Source: Robiginitomaculum sp. (GTDB taxonomy: Bacteria; Pseudomonadota; Alphaproteobacteria; Caulobacterales; Maricaulaceae). Taken from it: a stretch of 64,000 nucleotides of DNA. The stretch is taken from positions 152,801 through 216,800 of the forward strand of contig JAESQN010000031.1 in the NCBI GenBank assembly GCA_016765135.1. Direction: 5' to 3'. The translations under genes and the position numbers were made by a program. The notes under the pieces are model-generated. The model made no database searches and was not told where the DNA came from. It saw only the letters and a list, made by a program, of their open reading frames with translations. How positions within the stretch are numbered: the stretch's first letter is position 1; each line of letters opens with the position of its first letter. This document shows positions 1-9,301 of the stretch, piece by piece.

Positions 1-1555
1 ACCCTTCTTTACTGGTAGTCGGCACTATTGCATTCTCGCTTGCTGGCTCACGCAGTTCCTTGCGAATTTCTCGCAAAAACCCGACAATCTGCAACAATAG
101 AAAGACTGAAAACGGGAGAGCACCGACAATAGCCATGGCCATAGCCACAGGCACAGACCCGCTTAGAACCGTAGCGGTTGTTATGGCGGCAATCAGTACC
201 CCCCATATTAATTTATGGCTCAGTGCCGGATTCAAATTGCCGTCCATCGTTAGCATGGAAAGTACGAAAGTTCCAGAATCTGCGGAGGTCACCAGAAAAA
301 TGAAAATCAGCACACAAGCCAGTACGCCCAATAGATGACCCACGGGAAAATTGTCTAAAAACTGGAAGAGCGCAGACGTAACATCGGCTGATACAGCTTC
401 GGAAATACCGCCGCCGCCAAACATTTCCATATAAATAGCTGAACCGCCAAAAGCCGAAAACCACAGAATTGAAAATAGCGTCGGGACGAGTACTACGCCT
501 AAGCAAAATTCCCGGATAGTGCGGCCACGAGAAATACGGGCAATGAAAACGCCAACAAACGGCCCCCAGGCAAGCCACCAGATTAGATAGGTTAATGTCC
601 AGCCGCTCATCCAACCGGACAGTCCTTCGAAAGGGAATAATTTAAACGACATCTCGGGCAAACGGGTGACATACTCGCCAATAGAATTTACGAAGGTTTC
701 CATAATAAAGACCGTTGGGCCAAAGATTATTACAATGGCCAATAAAGTTATTGCCAGCAACATGTTGAGTTGGGATAAAATTTTAATCCCCTTACCCAGC
801 CCCGTTGAAGCGGATACCATATAACTAACAAATAAGGCCGCCATAATCATAAGGGAAAGTGCCGTAGATGGCCGCAAATCAAACACCGTATTAAGCCCGC
901 CGCTGATTTGAAAAATTCCCATTGTTAAAGATCCTGCCAATCCAAAAACAACGGCAAGAACACCCAATACATCTGCCGCAGTACAAAAAGACTTCCCAGC
1001 TTTGCTCGAAAAAAGAACAGTGATCGGTGCTGAAATTGTCGCGGCCATACCGCGCCTAAATGAGAAATAGGCGATAACAAGAGCGCACATGCCGTAAATA
1101 GCCCAAGCGTGAAACCCCCAGTGCAAATTGGTAATGACAAAGGCCTCTCGTGCAGCCTGAGCCGTTCCGCCTGCCATGCCTGGCGGATTTTGAAAATGGC
1201 TTATTGGCTCAGCCACGCCCCAAAAAAGAAGGCCCGCCCCCATACCGCTTGCGAACAACATGGAAAGCCAAGATAGTGTTGAAAATTCTGGACGTTCATC
1301 ATCCTTGCCGAGCCGTATATGAGCATATGGCCCGAACGCCATATAGCAGATCAATATCAACAACCCTGTTGTGATGAGCAACCAATACCAGCTTAAGTTT
1401 TTTAGCATATAACTAGTAAAACCGCCGAATGCTCCCGTCATACTATCCGAATCAATCAAACCCCACGCGCCAACGCATGCGGTAAGGAACAATGAAATGA
1501 TAAACACTCCAGTGAATTTTTGCGGTTTTTTATCTGTTGTCGTTTCTTGCTTCAT
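1..1555 (-). CDS. BCCT family betaine/carnitine/choline-type transporter (partial, runs off window start)
   Basis: The minus-strand frame is open from ATG at 1555 to the window edge (at least 518 codons, no stop reached), so only the C-terminal end is missing. It is an inner-membrane secondary transporter with many hydrophobic helices. Two BCCT landmarks can be read: GMGAGLLFWGVAEP near residue 100, and a tryptophan-rich stretch WTLTYLIWWLAWGPFVG followed by FIARISRGRTIREF. The family takes up glycine betaine, choline, carnitine or DMSP with Na+ or H+. It starts 114 bp after the corrinoid activator gene on the same strand, so it may belong to the same transcription unit and bring in the methylated substrate of that pathway. 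Family assignment is firm; the substrate is inferred from context only. Confidence 0.9.
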   Translation of the reverse strand, partial: MKQETTTDKKPQKFTGVFIISLFLTACVGAWGLIDSDSMTGAFGGFTSYMLKNLSWYWLLITTGLLILICYMAFGPYAHIRLGKDDERPEFSTLSWLSMLFASGMGAGLLFWGVAEPISHFQNPPGMAGGTAQAAREAFVITNLHWGFHAWAIYGMCALVIAYFSFRRGMAATISAPITVLFSSKAGKSFCTAADVLGVLAVVFGLAGSLTMGIFQISGGLNTVFDLRPSTALSLMIMAALFVSYMVSASTGLGKGIKILSQLNMLLAITLLAIVIIFGPTVFIMETFVNSIGEYVTRLPEMSFKLFPFEGLSGWMSGWTLTYLIWWLAWGPFVGVFIARISRGRTIREFCLGVVLVPTLFSILWFSAFGGSAIYMEMFGGGGISEAVSADVTSALFQFLDNFPVGHLLGVLACVLIFIFLVTSADSGTFVLSMLTMDGNLNPALSHKLIWGVLIAAITTATVLSGSVPVAMAMAIVGALPFSVFLLLQIVGFLREIRKELREPASENAIVPTTSKEG

Positions 1556-1669
1556 CAATTGTAAATCCTAGTCAGTCTTCCGCCGAGCGTCAATTTCATA
1601 ATCACATTATAACGAATACTACTAAGCCTCATTATTCAAGCGGTTAGTGGATTGAGTTATGATTTCACT

Positions 1670-3613
1670 TTATTTTTCCCGCCGTCCGCGACGGCGCCTT
1701 GTGCTTGCACTTCCAGACGGGGTTGTCGCCGTTGGAAATTTCATAGCGTCTACGAATAATTGTTGGAACTCTGGCTCCATAGCCGTTTCAATCTTTTCTA
1801 TATGTTTTACCGCTTCTATGATTTTGGCTTTTTCATCAATGTTAAGGAGCGCCGTCGCCGCGCCCATGCCCGCCGCATTGCCGATAGAGCGTATAATCTC
1901 TGCACACGCATTCGGAATTATGCCAATGTCGGCAACATATTTACTATCCAAATGCGTACCAAACGCCCCGGCAAGAAGCACCTCGTCAAACTGTTGGCAA
2001 TCAAGTGCTTTGGCCAGAAGGCTTACGCCGGCGCTGAGGGCCGCCTTGGCAAGTTGGACGGCGCGTACATCTGTTTGTTTGATATAAATCGGGTTTTTAT
2101 CCCGGCGCACAAGAGCGTATTTCCAGCCCTTGCCTTCTTGCACAAAGCGGTGCGGCGCGGCGCTTTGGATAAACAAACCACCTTGATCCACAAGACCCGC
2201 ATTGGCAAGTTCTGCCATCACTTCAAAAATTCCCGAACCGCAAATGCCGATAATATTAAATGTATCAATATTTTCCGTGTTATCCGAGAGCCACTTATCA
2301 TGACCGATGATTTTAAATTTTGGGTCTTTGGTGACCGGGTCAATGCGCACGCGCTCTATGGCACCATTGCTTGCACGCACGCCTGCGCTTATTTCCGCGC
2401 CTTCAAATGCGGGGCCGGTCGGCGAAGAACACGCGGCAACCCGCCCATTATGGCTAAGGACAATTTCCGCATTGGTGCCAATATCAACCAACAAAACCGA
2501 GCGGTCTTTCATATGCTCTAATTGCGTAAGATACGCGCCCGCCGTATCGGCACCGACATGGCCACCGATCAGCGGCAAAAACGATATACGCGCAACATCT
2601 GAAAGCCCAAGATCCAACTTATGGGCAGATATATCGAGCCAGTCTTTGACAATGAGCGTGAACGGGGCCTGGCCAAGTTCAGTTGGATCTGCACCAATGA
2701 ATAAATGGTGCATGATCGGATTGCCAACAAGGATAATTTCCAAAATTTGGTTGGGGCCGAGGTTTAAAAATTCGCGGGCATCCGAGAGCATAGATTTAAT
2801 TTGCTTGTGAATTTCTGCGGTGAGTTTTTTTTCTCCGCCCTTATTCATCATCACATAAGAAACACGGCTCATGAGATCTTCGCCGTAACGAATTTGCGGG
2901 TTCATGGCGGCAGATTCATAAACCAGTCCGCCATTGGTGAGGTCATAAACATAAATAGCCACAGACGTTGAGCCAATATCAATGGCCGCGCCGTAAAGAT
3001 TAAACGGAGACGGCGGCCATATATCTATGATTTCGCAGGCGTCCCTGACTACAACAATGGCAGTGCGGTCATGGGATTTCAGGATGTTTTGGATTTTTAC
3101 CAAAACCTTATGGTTCGGCTTTGCCTTAATACCAAAATCTTTGTCCAGCACTTCTTGTAAACTATCGCTATCACACGGATTTTCATCAAAAGTCGGTACA
3201 CCTAACTTGACCATATAAAGGGCGACGGAAGGCTTAAGCGCCGTGTTGATCTCCGTGCTTTTCTTTTTGATACTGGTCTCGTGTTCTCGCGCATCGCTAG
3301 GAATTTCTACAACAAGATCGCCCTGTATTTTAGCCCGGCACGCAAGTCGGCGGTGGGTTTCCATATCCCCATCGTGGTAGGCTTTTTTCTCGGTTGGTGA
3401 TAGTTTTGATAAATTCTCATCCAGAACTTCAATATTAAATTTGGCGTGCTTGCCGGGCTCTATTTCTATTTGGCACCGTTTACACAACCCTTTACCGCCG
3501 CAAATAGACTGCATGTCTACACCGCCGCGTAGCGCGGCTTCATAGACGCTCTCCCCGGTTTGGGCCTTCGTGCGCACGCCCGAGGGCGTAAATATGACAA
3601 TATGTTCGCTCAA
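1670..3613 (-). CDS. RACo-like corrinoid reductive activator (2Fe-2S + ASKHA/DUF4445)
   Basis: The 647-residue protein begins with a plant-type [2Fe-2S] domain (C38-x5-C44-x2-C47 and C92), followed by a long ASKHA-type ATPase domain (AAIDIGSTSVAIYVYDL near residue 210; LLVDIGTNAEIVL near 370; GICGSGIFEVMAELANAGL near 450). Proteins with this layout use ATP hydrolysis and a low-potential electron to return inactivated Co(II) corrinoid to Co(I). Here the target is most likely the corrinoid protein encoded at 6715-7404. It lies 18 bp downstream of the pterin methyltransferase gene. The C-terminus after about residue 625 is a Ser/Thr-rich stretch ending in RRRRGRREK, a basic tail that matches one on the neighbouring methyltransferase. 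Confidence 0.88.
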   Translation of the reverse strand: MSEHIVIFTPSGVRTKAQTGESVYEAALRGGVDMQSICGGKGLCKRCQIEIEPGKHAKFNIEVLDENLSKLSPTEKKAYHDGDMETHRRLACRAKIQGDLVVEIPSDAREHETSIKKKSTEINTALKPSVALYMVKLGVPTFDENPCDSDSLQEVLDKDFGIKAKPNHKVLVKIQNILKSHDRTAIVVVRDACEIIDIWPPSPFNLYGAAIDIGSTSVAIYVYDLTNGGLVYESAAMNPQIRYGEDLMSRVSYVMMNKGGEKKLTAEIHKQIKSMLSDAREFLNLGPNQILEIILVGNPIMHHLFIGADPTELGQAPFTLIVKDWLDISAHKLDLGLSDVARISFLPLIGGHVGADTAGAYLTQLEHMKDRSVLLVDIGTNAEIVLSHNGRVAACSSPTGPAFEGAEISAGVRASNGAIERVRIDPVTKDPKFKIIGHDKWLSDNTENIDTFNIIGICGSGIFEVMAELANAGLVDQGGLFIQSAAPHRFVQEGKGWKYALVRRDKNPIYIKQTDVRAVQLAKAALSAGVSLLAKALDCQQFDEVLLAGAFGTHLDSKYVADIGIIPNACAEIIRSIGNAAGMGAATALLNIDEKAKIIEAVKHIEKIETAMEPEFQQLFVDAMKFPTATTPSGSASTRRRRGRREK

Positions 3614-3631
3614 AATATTACCAAATAGGTA

Positions 3632-4558
3632 TTAGCCTTTGCCTCTTCTGCCACGGCGACCTCCTCTTCCGCGCCCTCCTCTTGCGCCCCGACCACCACT
3701 TTCGCCCTCTGGAACAGGCGCACGGTTAGCCCGGATCCAATTACTACAACTCGGGTCATTCCCCGCCAGAACATCGCCAGCCCGAACGGCCTGAACCAAG
3801 CCCTCATGAAGTGGGTTTACAATTGCAGATGTCATGCCCGCACCCGCTAGCATTGGCAGGAAAGCATTATTGATAGCGTGGCGGTTAGGAAGACCAAAAG
3901 ACACATTAGAAGCGCCGCATGTGGTGTTGACTTTAAGCTCATTGCGAAGACGAGCGAGCAGTTTAAATACGTCCTGACCCGCAGAATTAATTGCGCCGAT
4001 TGGCATAACCAGCGGATCAACCAAAATGGCGTCGGGTTTAATGCCGTAATCGCTGGCACGGTTGACAATACGCTTGGCCACTTCAAAGCGCACATCAGGG
4101 TCTTCGGAAATACCCGTATCATCATTGGAAATAGCGACAACGCAGGCATCATATTTTTTCACGAGTGGCAATACCCGCTCCATAACCTCTTCTTCGGCAG
4201 TCGTTGAATTAACCAATGCACGGCCCTTGTAAACCGAAAGACCCGATTCCAAAGCTTCGATGATAGAGCTATCAATACAAAGCGGCACATCTGTGATGCT
4301 TTGAATGAGCGGGATAACCTCGGCCATGATAGCCGGTTCATCCGCAAGAGGTACACCAACATTGACATCCAGCATTTGTGCGCCGGCTTCGACCTGTTTA
4401 AGGGCTTCGCTTTTGACGCGCCAATAATTGCCCGCTCTTAATTCCTTTGAAAACAATTTACGCCCGGTCGGGTTTATGCGCTCGCCGATCATTACAAATG
4501 GTTGGTCAAACCCAATGACGAGTTCCTTTGTTGCTGAAGTTATTACAGTTCGTGTCAT
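3632..4558 (-). CDS. Methyltetrahydrofolate:corrinoid methyltransferase (pterin-binding, MtrH/AcsE-like)
   Basis: A single TIM-barrel pterin-binding domain of the dihydropteroate-synthase fold is visible: IGERINPTGRK near residue 24, AGAQMLDVNVGVP near 58, CIDSS near 93, and TTCGASNVSFGLPNR near 212. This family moves a methyl group between a corrinoid protein and THF. In this operon the expected direction is from methyl-Co(III) to THF, giving methyl-THF for MetF. The ATG overlaps the metF stop by four bases (ATGA). The last ~30 residues (after APVPEGESG) are almost only Gly and Arg, ending GGRRGRRGKG; the catalytic barrel does not need this extension. The substrate-specific first methyltransferase is not encoded in the window. 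Confidence 0.9.
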   Translation of the reverse strand: MTRTVITSATKELVIGFDQPFVMIGERINPTGRKLFSKELRAGNYWRVKSEALKQVEAGAQMLDVNVGVPLADEPAIMAEVIPLIQSITDVPLCIDSSIIEALESGLSVYKGRALVNSTTAEEEVMERVLPLVKKYDACVVAISNDDTGISEDPDVRFEVAKRIVNRASDYGIKPDAILVDPLVMPIGAINSAGQDVFKLLARLRNELKVNTTCGASNVSFGLPNRHAINNAFLPMLAGAGMTSAIVNPLHEGLVQAVRAGDVLAGNDPSCSNWIRANRAPVPEGESGGRGARGGRGRGGRRGRRGKG

Positions 4559-5622
4559 GTCTTTTTTCCTGATTTTGAGCTTAATTTTTTTGGATTTGGC
4601 TTCTTGCGCGTCAAGTTAAAACGCTCGGAGCGCCACGGTTTACGCCCGCCGAGAACACCCGATTTTTGCACAATAGAGCGCACATGTTTTTCTTGTCTAT
4701 AAGCCATTAAATGGACGCCCTTGACGCCTTCGACTTCTTTAAGTTGCTGCATCATTTCTATACAAATTTTGCGGCCTTCTAATTTGGGCTTCTCTGCACT
4801 TTCCAGTCTTTTAATAATTTCATCTGGTATATGCACACCCGGTATATGCGTGCGCAACCATCTTGCCGTTGCCGCCGATGGCAGCGTACCTGTCCCGATC
4901 AACATAAAGGCCTGCTCTGTAAGCCCCATATCAACGGCGCGTTTCATGAAGCTTTTAAGCATGGAGATATCAAAACAATATTGGGTTTGGATAAATTCTG
5001 CGCCCGCGTTAATTTTTTTAGTAAGCTGATCTACCCGGTTGTTAATGGGCGGCGCGAACGGATTTATAGTGGAGCCGATAAACAGGCTCGGCGGAATATC
5101 AATTTTACGTCCGCTCAGAAATTTGCTCTCATCACGCATGGTGCGGATGGCCGCTATCAATGACACGCTATCAAGATCAAAAACCGGCTTGGCTTCGGGG
5201 TGGTCGCCAACACTGACATCATCACCACTGAGGCACAAAACATTGCCCACCCCCATGGCCGCAATTCCGAGCACATCGCCTTGAATCGCAATCCGGTTTC
5301 GGTCTCTACACGATATTTGCGCAATGGGAGAAATTCCGTTTCGGGTCATAATCGCGCACATGCCTACGGAGGACAGATGACAATTAGCGCCGGATCCGTC
5401 CGTGGCATTAACAGCGTCTACGGCGCCGTCGAACATTTCAGCCCGGCGCATAATCTCTTTAGGGTCGGCACTATCTGGCGGCGCTATTTCCGAGGTAACG
5501 GCAAAATGTCCCGCCCGCAATACACGCTCAAACCTGCCGTGTGAAACATGGCCCGGCAAGCGCGGCAAAGGGTCGCCAGGATTAGTGCCGACAAGTTCAA
5601 CATCTAAGGGCTCTGCTGTCAT
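4555..5622 (-). CDS. metF: Methylenetetrahydrofolate reductase
   Basis: MetF-family TIM barrel: HFAVTSEIAPPDSADP near the N-terminus, VNATDGSGANCHLS, MGVGNVLCLSGDDVSVGDHP, and GAEFIQTQYCFD in the second half. It binds FAD and interconverts methyl-THF and methylene-THF; here it is expected to oxidise methyl-THF produced by the corrinoid system. I chose ATG 5622 (MTAEPLDVE), because the metV stop ends at 5624 and AAGG lies about 9 bases upstream; an in-frame ATG at 5652 would add ten residues inside metV. The C-terminus is a Lys/Ser-rich tail. It is translationally close-coupled with both neighbours, and the next gene encodes a MetV-like partner. Confidence 0.9.
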   Translation of the reverse strand: MTAEPLDVELVGTNPGDPLPRLPGHVSHGRFERVLRAGHFAVTSEIAPPDSADPKEIMRRAEMFDGAVDAVNATDGSGANCHLSSVGMCAIMTRNGISPIAQISCRDRNRIAIQGDVLGIAAMGVGNVLCLSGDDVSVGDHPEAKPVFDLDSVSLIAAIRTMRDESKFLSGRKIDIPPSLFIGSTINPFAPPINNRVDQLTKKINAGAEFIQTQYCFDISMLKSFMKRAVDMGLTEQAFMLIGTGTLPSAATARWLRTHIPGVHIPDEIIKRLESAEKPKLEGRKICIEMMQQLKEVEGVKGVHLMAYRQEKHVRSIVQKSGVLGGRKPWRSERFNLTRKKPNPKKLSSKSGKKT

Positions 5623-5623
5623 A

Positions 5624-6076
5624 TCACGAACCTTGCTTACCTTTGTTCGCAAGCTTTATCCAAGTAGACGTACCCTTTTGGTTATAATCCAAAGTAAGTT
5701 GTACATCCTTAATCCCGTCGCCGTTTTTCATACGCGACGCCCCGTCCCAAGCCGCAACCCAAACACAACGCATGTCAGGCTTAACCTCGCAATTTCCGTT
5801 TTCCCGCACACCGCCGCACGGGCCATTGCGCATGGTTTTGGGGCAATTCATCGGGCAGCTCATGCCCGTGCTCGACAAGATACAATCCCCGCACATCTGG
5901 CAATCAAACAAGAAACCTTTGAGACCAGCTTCCAATGCCGTAATTGGACGATCAAGGGATTTGCCGAAAATTTTATGGGTAGCCCGCAGAACTAACAATA
6001 TGGCCGGGTTGAAAGTATTATAAAGGCTTTCCATAAACCTTGATCGCCGCACCGCCCATAACCGCACTCTATACAT
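5624..6076 (-). CDS. MetV-like methylenetetrahydrofolate reductase C-terminal domain protein
   Basis: This 150-residue protein has a Cys-rich core: CQMCGDCILSSTGMSCPMNC, then RNGPCGGVRENGNCEVKP and MRCVW. The pattern matches the zinc/Fe-S MetV subunit found beside MetF in Wood-Ljungdahl-type and C1-oxidising clusters, where it forms part of the reductase complex. The start ATG at 6076 overlaps the end of the DUF1638 gene by eight bases (ATGTATAG), and the N-terminal MYRVRLWAVRRSRF looks native to the family rather than an over-extension. It is directly upstream of metF, so a MetFV complex is likely. Role by family and context; electron acceptor unknown. Confidence 0.85.
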   Translation of the reverse strand: MYRVRLWAVRRSRFMESLYNTFNPAILLVLRATHKIFGKSLDRPITALEAGLKGFLFDCQMCGDCILSSTGMSCPMNCPKTMRNGPCGGVRENGNCEVKPDMRCVWVAAWDGASRMKNGDGIKDVQLTLDYNQKGTSTWIKLANKGKQGS

Positions 6077-6707
6077 ATGTCGGCGCCCCCAAAACAGGCT
6101 TATCTTGGGCGAGCTTATCCATCACACCCGCCAGCGCACCGTATCCGGTAAACCGATATTCATAATCAAGGCCAAGAGTTTGCGCCGCCGCTTTCGCCTG
6201 CTCTTGTAGTTCCAAATCTTCGGTTTGCGCCAGATAGACAACCCGCTTGTAATTTGCGAAATATATGTCTTTTAAATCGGGGTGCCGGTCAATGCCAAAA
6301 CCTTTTATAACAAGCGTGTCGAAAAACTGTACGAGATAATCGGTGAGAAAAAAACTGCCTAGCTCTTCTTCCATCAGCGCGTCAAACGCGTCAAGCCCTG
6401 CGAAAAATGCGTAACAGTGAGCGCCCGGCAGGCGCTCTAAATTATTTTTCGCTATAAATGCATCCAGAAGCCCGCCCGTGCCGCAATCTCCGTAGCCAAT
6501 GAGAATACGGTCATAATGACAGCCTCTCTCGGCGATCACTTTTTCCAAACCCGGAATAATTTTATCCGGGCTGTTATGGTAGTTTGCTGGCAAGCACTGC
6601 AAATCAATAGAGCGCCCCGCATCACCCAGCATTTTCTTTAGAAACAAGATTTCCTTGGCCAAAGCTCCGCAAGCTATAATGAGTGTTTTATGCGAAGTTT
6701 TTGCCAT
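6069..6707 (-). CDS. DUF1638 domain protein of corrinoid methyltransferase clusters
   Basis: The 212-residue protein starts at ATG 6707 (MAKTSHKTLIIACGALAKE), eight bases after the corrinoid gene stop, with an AGGT-type ribosome site; a longer frame from 6746 would lie inside the corrinoid gene. Conserved-looking elements are LIIACGALA, YGDCGTGGLLD and GAHCYAFFAGLDAF, with Cys and His residues that could bind metal. DUF1638 proteins commonly sit next to corrinoid-protein and MttB-type genes, but no biochemical role is established that I can cite. Position between corrinoid protein and MetFV suggests an accessory function in corrinoid or folate handling; this is inference. Confidence 0.8.
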   Translation of the reverse strand: MAKTSHKTLIIACGALAKEILFLKKMLGDAGRSIDLQCLPANYHNSPDKIIPGLEKVIAERGCHYDRILIGYGDCGTGGLLDAFIAKNNLERLPGAHCYAFFAGLDAFDALMEEELGSFFLTDYLVQFFDTLVIKGFGIDRHPDLKDIYFANYKRVVYLAQTEDLELQEQAKAAAQTLGLDYEYRFTGYGALAGVMDKLAQDKPVLGAPTYV

Positions 6708-6714
6708 AATTGCA

Positions 6715-7404
6715 CTACCTGTTTTTTCCAACGATTGCTTTGGCAAGCTCTGCGGTCATGGCGGCATCGCGGCCATATGTATGGGCGTTGATTGCATCGG
6801 AAAATTCTTGATTAAGGGGCGCGCCGCCGACCATAACCGGAAGCTCTTTCAAGATACCGCGTTTATCAAACTCCTCAATAACAAGGCCCATATAAGGCAT
6901 GGTTGTGGTCAGCAAAGCCGACATACCAAGAATAGCAGGTTCGTGCTTATCAATGGCTTCAAGGTAATTTTCGACGGGATTATTGATGCCAAGATCAATC
7001 ACTTCAAAACCAGCGCCTTCAAGCATCATGCCGACAAGGTTTTTACCAATATCGTGAATATCGCCTTTAACCGTGCCGATGACATACGTGCCAAGGCTGG
7101 CTGAATTGCCGCTTTCTGCGAGTATTGGCCGCAGCAATCCCATGCCGCCTTTCATCGCATTAGCGCACTGCAAAACCTCGGGTACAAACAAAATACCATC
7201 GCGAAAATCTATCCCGACTATGCGCATACCCTCCACGAGTGCATCCGTCAGAACGGTGTTTGCATCCCAGCCACGATCAAGCAAAATTTGCGTACCCTCA
7301 AAAACTTCGTCCGCCAAGCCGTCATAAAGATCATCTTGCATCTGCTCAACAAGCTCAGTGTCGTTCAGGTCTGTTAAGATGATTTCGTCTTCGTTGTCAC
7401 TCAT
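6715..7404 (-). CDS. Corrinoid (B12-binding) methyl carrier protein, MttC/MtgC-like
   Basis: The 229-residue protein has the two-part layout of methyl-carrying corrinoid proteins: an N-terminal helical cap (about residues 15-95, with the acceptor-like VPEVLQCANAMKGGM) and a C-terminal Rossmann B12 domain. The base-off motif GDIHDIGKN gives H117 as the lower cobalt ligand; SALLTTTM and GGAPLNQEF complete the domain. In the pathway it carries the methyl group from the substrate methyltransferase to the pterin methyltransferase encoded at 3632-4558. It follows fhs after 23 bp and precedes the DUF1638 gene by 7 bp. Assignment to the family is firm; which amine feeds it is not visible. Confidence 0.92.
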   Translation of the reverse strand: MSDNEDEIILTDLNDTELVEQMQDDLYDGLADEVFEGTQILLDRGWDANTVLTDALVEGMRIVGIDFRDGILFVPEVLQCANAMKGGMGLLRPILAESGNSASLGTYVIGTVKGDIHDIGKNLVGMMLEGAGFEVIDLGINNPVENYLEAIDKHEPAILGMSALLTTTMPYMGLVIEEFDKRGILKELPVMVGGAPLNQEFSDAINAHTYGRDAAMTAELAKAIVGKNR

Positions 7405-7427
7405 GTTCTTCTCCCTCGTGAATTATC

Positions 7428-9128
7428 TTAAGCAAGACCAACAATTTGACCATCTTCATCAAGTCCAATGTCTAGTGCGGCTGGGTGCCTCGGCAGTCCT
7501 GGCATACGCATAATGGTGCCGCAAACCGCAACAACAAACCCGGCCCCTGCGCATAAAGTCACTTCGCGCACCTCTACCGTATGCCCGGTGGGCGCACCAA
7601 GTTTCTTTGGATCCGTCGAAAAACTGTTTTGGGTTTTAGCGATACATATTGGCAAATGGGCAAACCCCATTTTTTTAATCTCGCGTAACGACCGGGCAGC
7701 TTCGGGCGATAGCGTCACGTCTTTCGCGCCGTAAATAGTTGTGGCAACGGCTTCAAGCTTGGAAAGCAAAGACTGCTTGTCTTTGTAAATCAACTCAACG
7801 TTATTTTCGTTTTTATCAAGCTGGGCTTTTACGGCCTCCGCGAGATCGACCGCTCCAGCGCCGCCCTCCGCCCAGTGTCGCGATACTGCCATGACCACGC
7901 CTTCATCAGCGCAAACTTTGCGGATTTCTTCAATTTCAGCCTCTGTATCGTGAACAAAGTGATTAACCGCAATTATTGGATTTAGGCCAAAGGCACGCAT
8001 ATTGTTAATATGGCGGCGCAAGTTTACACAGCCCGCTTTCACAGCTTCTACATTTTCGGCGAGCAAATCGTTTTTCGCCACACCGCCCTGCATTTTCATG
8101 GCGCGAATTGTACACACAAGCACAAGCGCGTCCGGGCGCAAACCCGATTGGCGACATTTAATATCAAGGAATTTCTCTGCGCCAAGATCAGCGCCAAACC
8201 CGGCTTCTGTGACAACCACATCTGCCATTTTAAGGGCCGCCTTCGTGGCCATAACACTATTGCAACCATGGGCGATATTGGCGAACGGCCCGCCGTGGAT
8301 GAAGGCCAGGTTATGCTCAATCGACTGCACCAAATTAGGCTGAAAAGCATCCTTGAGCAGCACAGTTACGGCTCCGTCGGCTTTTAATTCGCGTACCGTT
8401 ACGGGTTTCCTGGAACGGTTTTTACCAATAATAATGTCGCCGATCCGTTTTTGTAAATCTTTCAAATCCGACGCCAGGCAGAAAATCGCCATCAGCTCGG
8501 AGGCGACCGTGATGTCAAAACCGCCTTCGCGGGGAATGCCGTGCGTTGGCCCGCCAAGACCAATGGTGATATTACGCAAAGCCCGGTCATTCATATCAAC
8601 GACACGGCGCCATGTAATGCGGCGCGGATCTATATCCAGCTCATTGCCCCAATGCATGTGATTGTCGAGCATGGCGGAAATAAGACTATGGGCCGAGGTG
8701 ATGGCATGAAAATCGCCATTAAAATGCAAATTGATATCCTCCATAGGCAAAACTTGCGCCCGCCCGCCGCCAGCCGCCCCACCCTTCATGCCAAAGCACG
8801 GGCCAAGCGAGGGTTCGCGCAAGCACACCATCGCTTTTACGCCAATTTTGTTGAGACCATCATTAAGGCCAACACTGGTTGTGGTTTTACCTTCACCAGC
8901 CGGCGTAGGCGTAACAGCCGTCACTAAAACCAATTTACCGTTTTTCTTGCCCCCGAGGCTTTCTATATATTCTAGGGACAGCTTTGCTTTGTAATGCCCA
9001 TAGGGCACCATAGCTTCGCTCGGAATTCCAAGCCGTTCTTTTGCCAGCGGTAGCAACCGCGCCATCTTGGCGGCGCGGGCAATTTCAATGTCTGGCGCAC
9101 CGGGCGCAGGTAATTTTTGCTCAATCAT
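7428..9128 (-). CDS. fhs: Formate-tetrahydrofolate ligase (formyl-THF synthetase)
   Basis: The 566-residue length fits the family (about 556). The ATP-binding loop [15 protein letters not shown] (K81) is followed by [20 protein letters not shown], and the C-terminal part contains [12 protein letters not shown]. The enzyme joins formate to THF with ATP, or runs in reverse to release formate and make ATP. Since the neighbours oxidise methyl-THF and a formate dehydrogenase is encoded divergently, reverse operation is the likely role. It is the first gene of the minus-strand unit. FolD, which would convert methylene-THF to formyl-THF, is not in the window and must be supplied from elsewhere. Confidence 0.95.
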   Translation of the reverse strand: MIEQKLPAPGAPDIEIARAAKMARLLPLAKERLGIPSEAMVPYGHYKAKLSLEYIESLGGKKNGKLVLVTAVTPTPAGEGKTTTSVGLNDGLNKIGVKAMVCLREPSLGPCFGMKGGAAGGGRAQVLPMEDINLHFNGDFHAITSAHSLISAMLDNHMHWGNELDIDPRRITWRRVVDMNDRALRNITIGLGGPTHGIPREGGFDITVASELMAIFCLASDLKDLQKRIGDIIIGKNRSRKPVTVRELKADGAVTVLLKDAFQPNLVQSIEHNLAFIHGGPFANIAHGCNSVMATKAALKMADVVVTEAGFGADLGAEKFLDIKCRQSGLRPDALVLVCTIRAMKMQGGVAKNDLLAENVEAVKAGCVNLRRHINNMRAFGLNPIIAVNHFVHDTEAEIEEIRKVCADEGVVMAVSRHWAEGGAGAVDLAEAVKAQLDKNENNVELIYKDKQSLLSKLEAVATTIYGAKDVTLSPEAARSLREIKKMGFAHLPICIAKTQNSFSTDPKKLGAPTGHTVEVREVTLCAGAGFVVAVCGTIMRMPGLPRHPAALDIGLDEDGQIVGLA

Positions 9129-9206
9129 GTAAATACACGGCTTGAATACCGCCCCTTTAATCGCTCATTTTATGTAGAGTATCCGCAAAAAGAAAATCAA
9201 ACTACC

Positions 9207-9236
9207 CTAAAAACGGCATTTAAATGCCGTTTTTAG
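9207..9236. promoter_or_regulatory. 30-bp perfect palindrome in the divergent fhs / DUF1289 intergenic region
   Basis: The 30 bases are perfectly self-complementary: A-rich on the left, core ACGGCATTTAAATGCCGT, T-rich on the right. As RNA this would form a hairpin with a U tract in either direction, like a bidirectional terminator, yet it lies between two divergent starts (fhs ATG at 9128 and ATG at 9302). An operator for the GbdR-like regulator encoded at 9846, or a leader attenuator, are the other readings. Function not decided by sequence. Confidence 0.5.
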
Positions 9237-9301
9237 ACATAATCTATTGAATTATGGCTTATATACTGCTCTAAACAAATCAGTAAAATCAGGATCACTT
9301 C

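Noticed and set aside
213..614. 133-residue minus-strand ORF near the window start
   Set aside because: It is a shifted frame inside the BCCT transporter, whose own frame is open over the entire 1-1555 stretch.
3610..3807. 65-residue minus-strand ORF rich in Glu/Ala overlapping the methyltransferase end
   Set aside because: It is the other-frame reading of the Arg/Gly-rich tail; repetitive GC-rich codons keep the frame open by chance.
9129..9301. Possible cobalamin riboswitch upstream of the corrinoid operon
   Set aside because: I see no B12-box-like conserved core in this 173-base region; only the 30-bp palindrome stands out.
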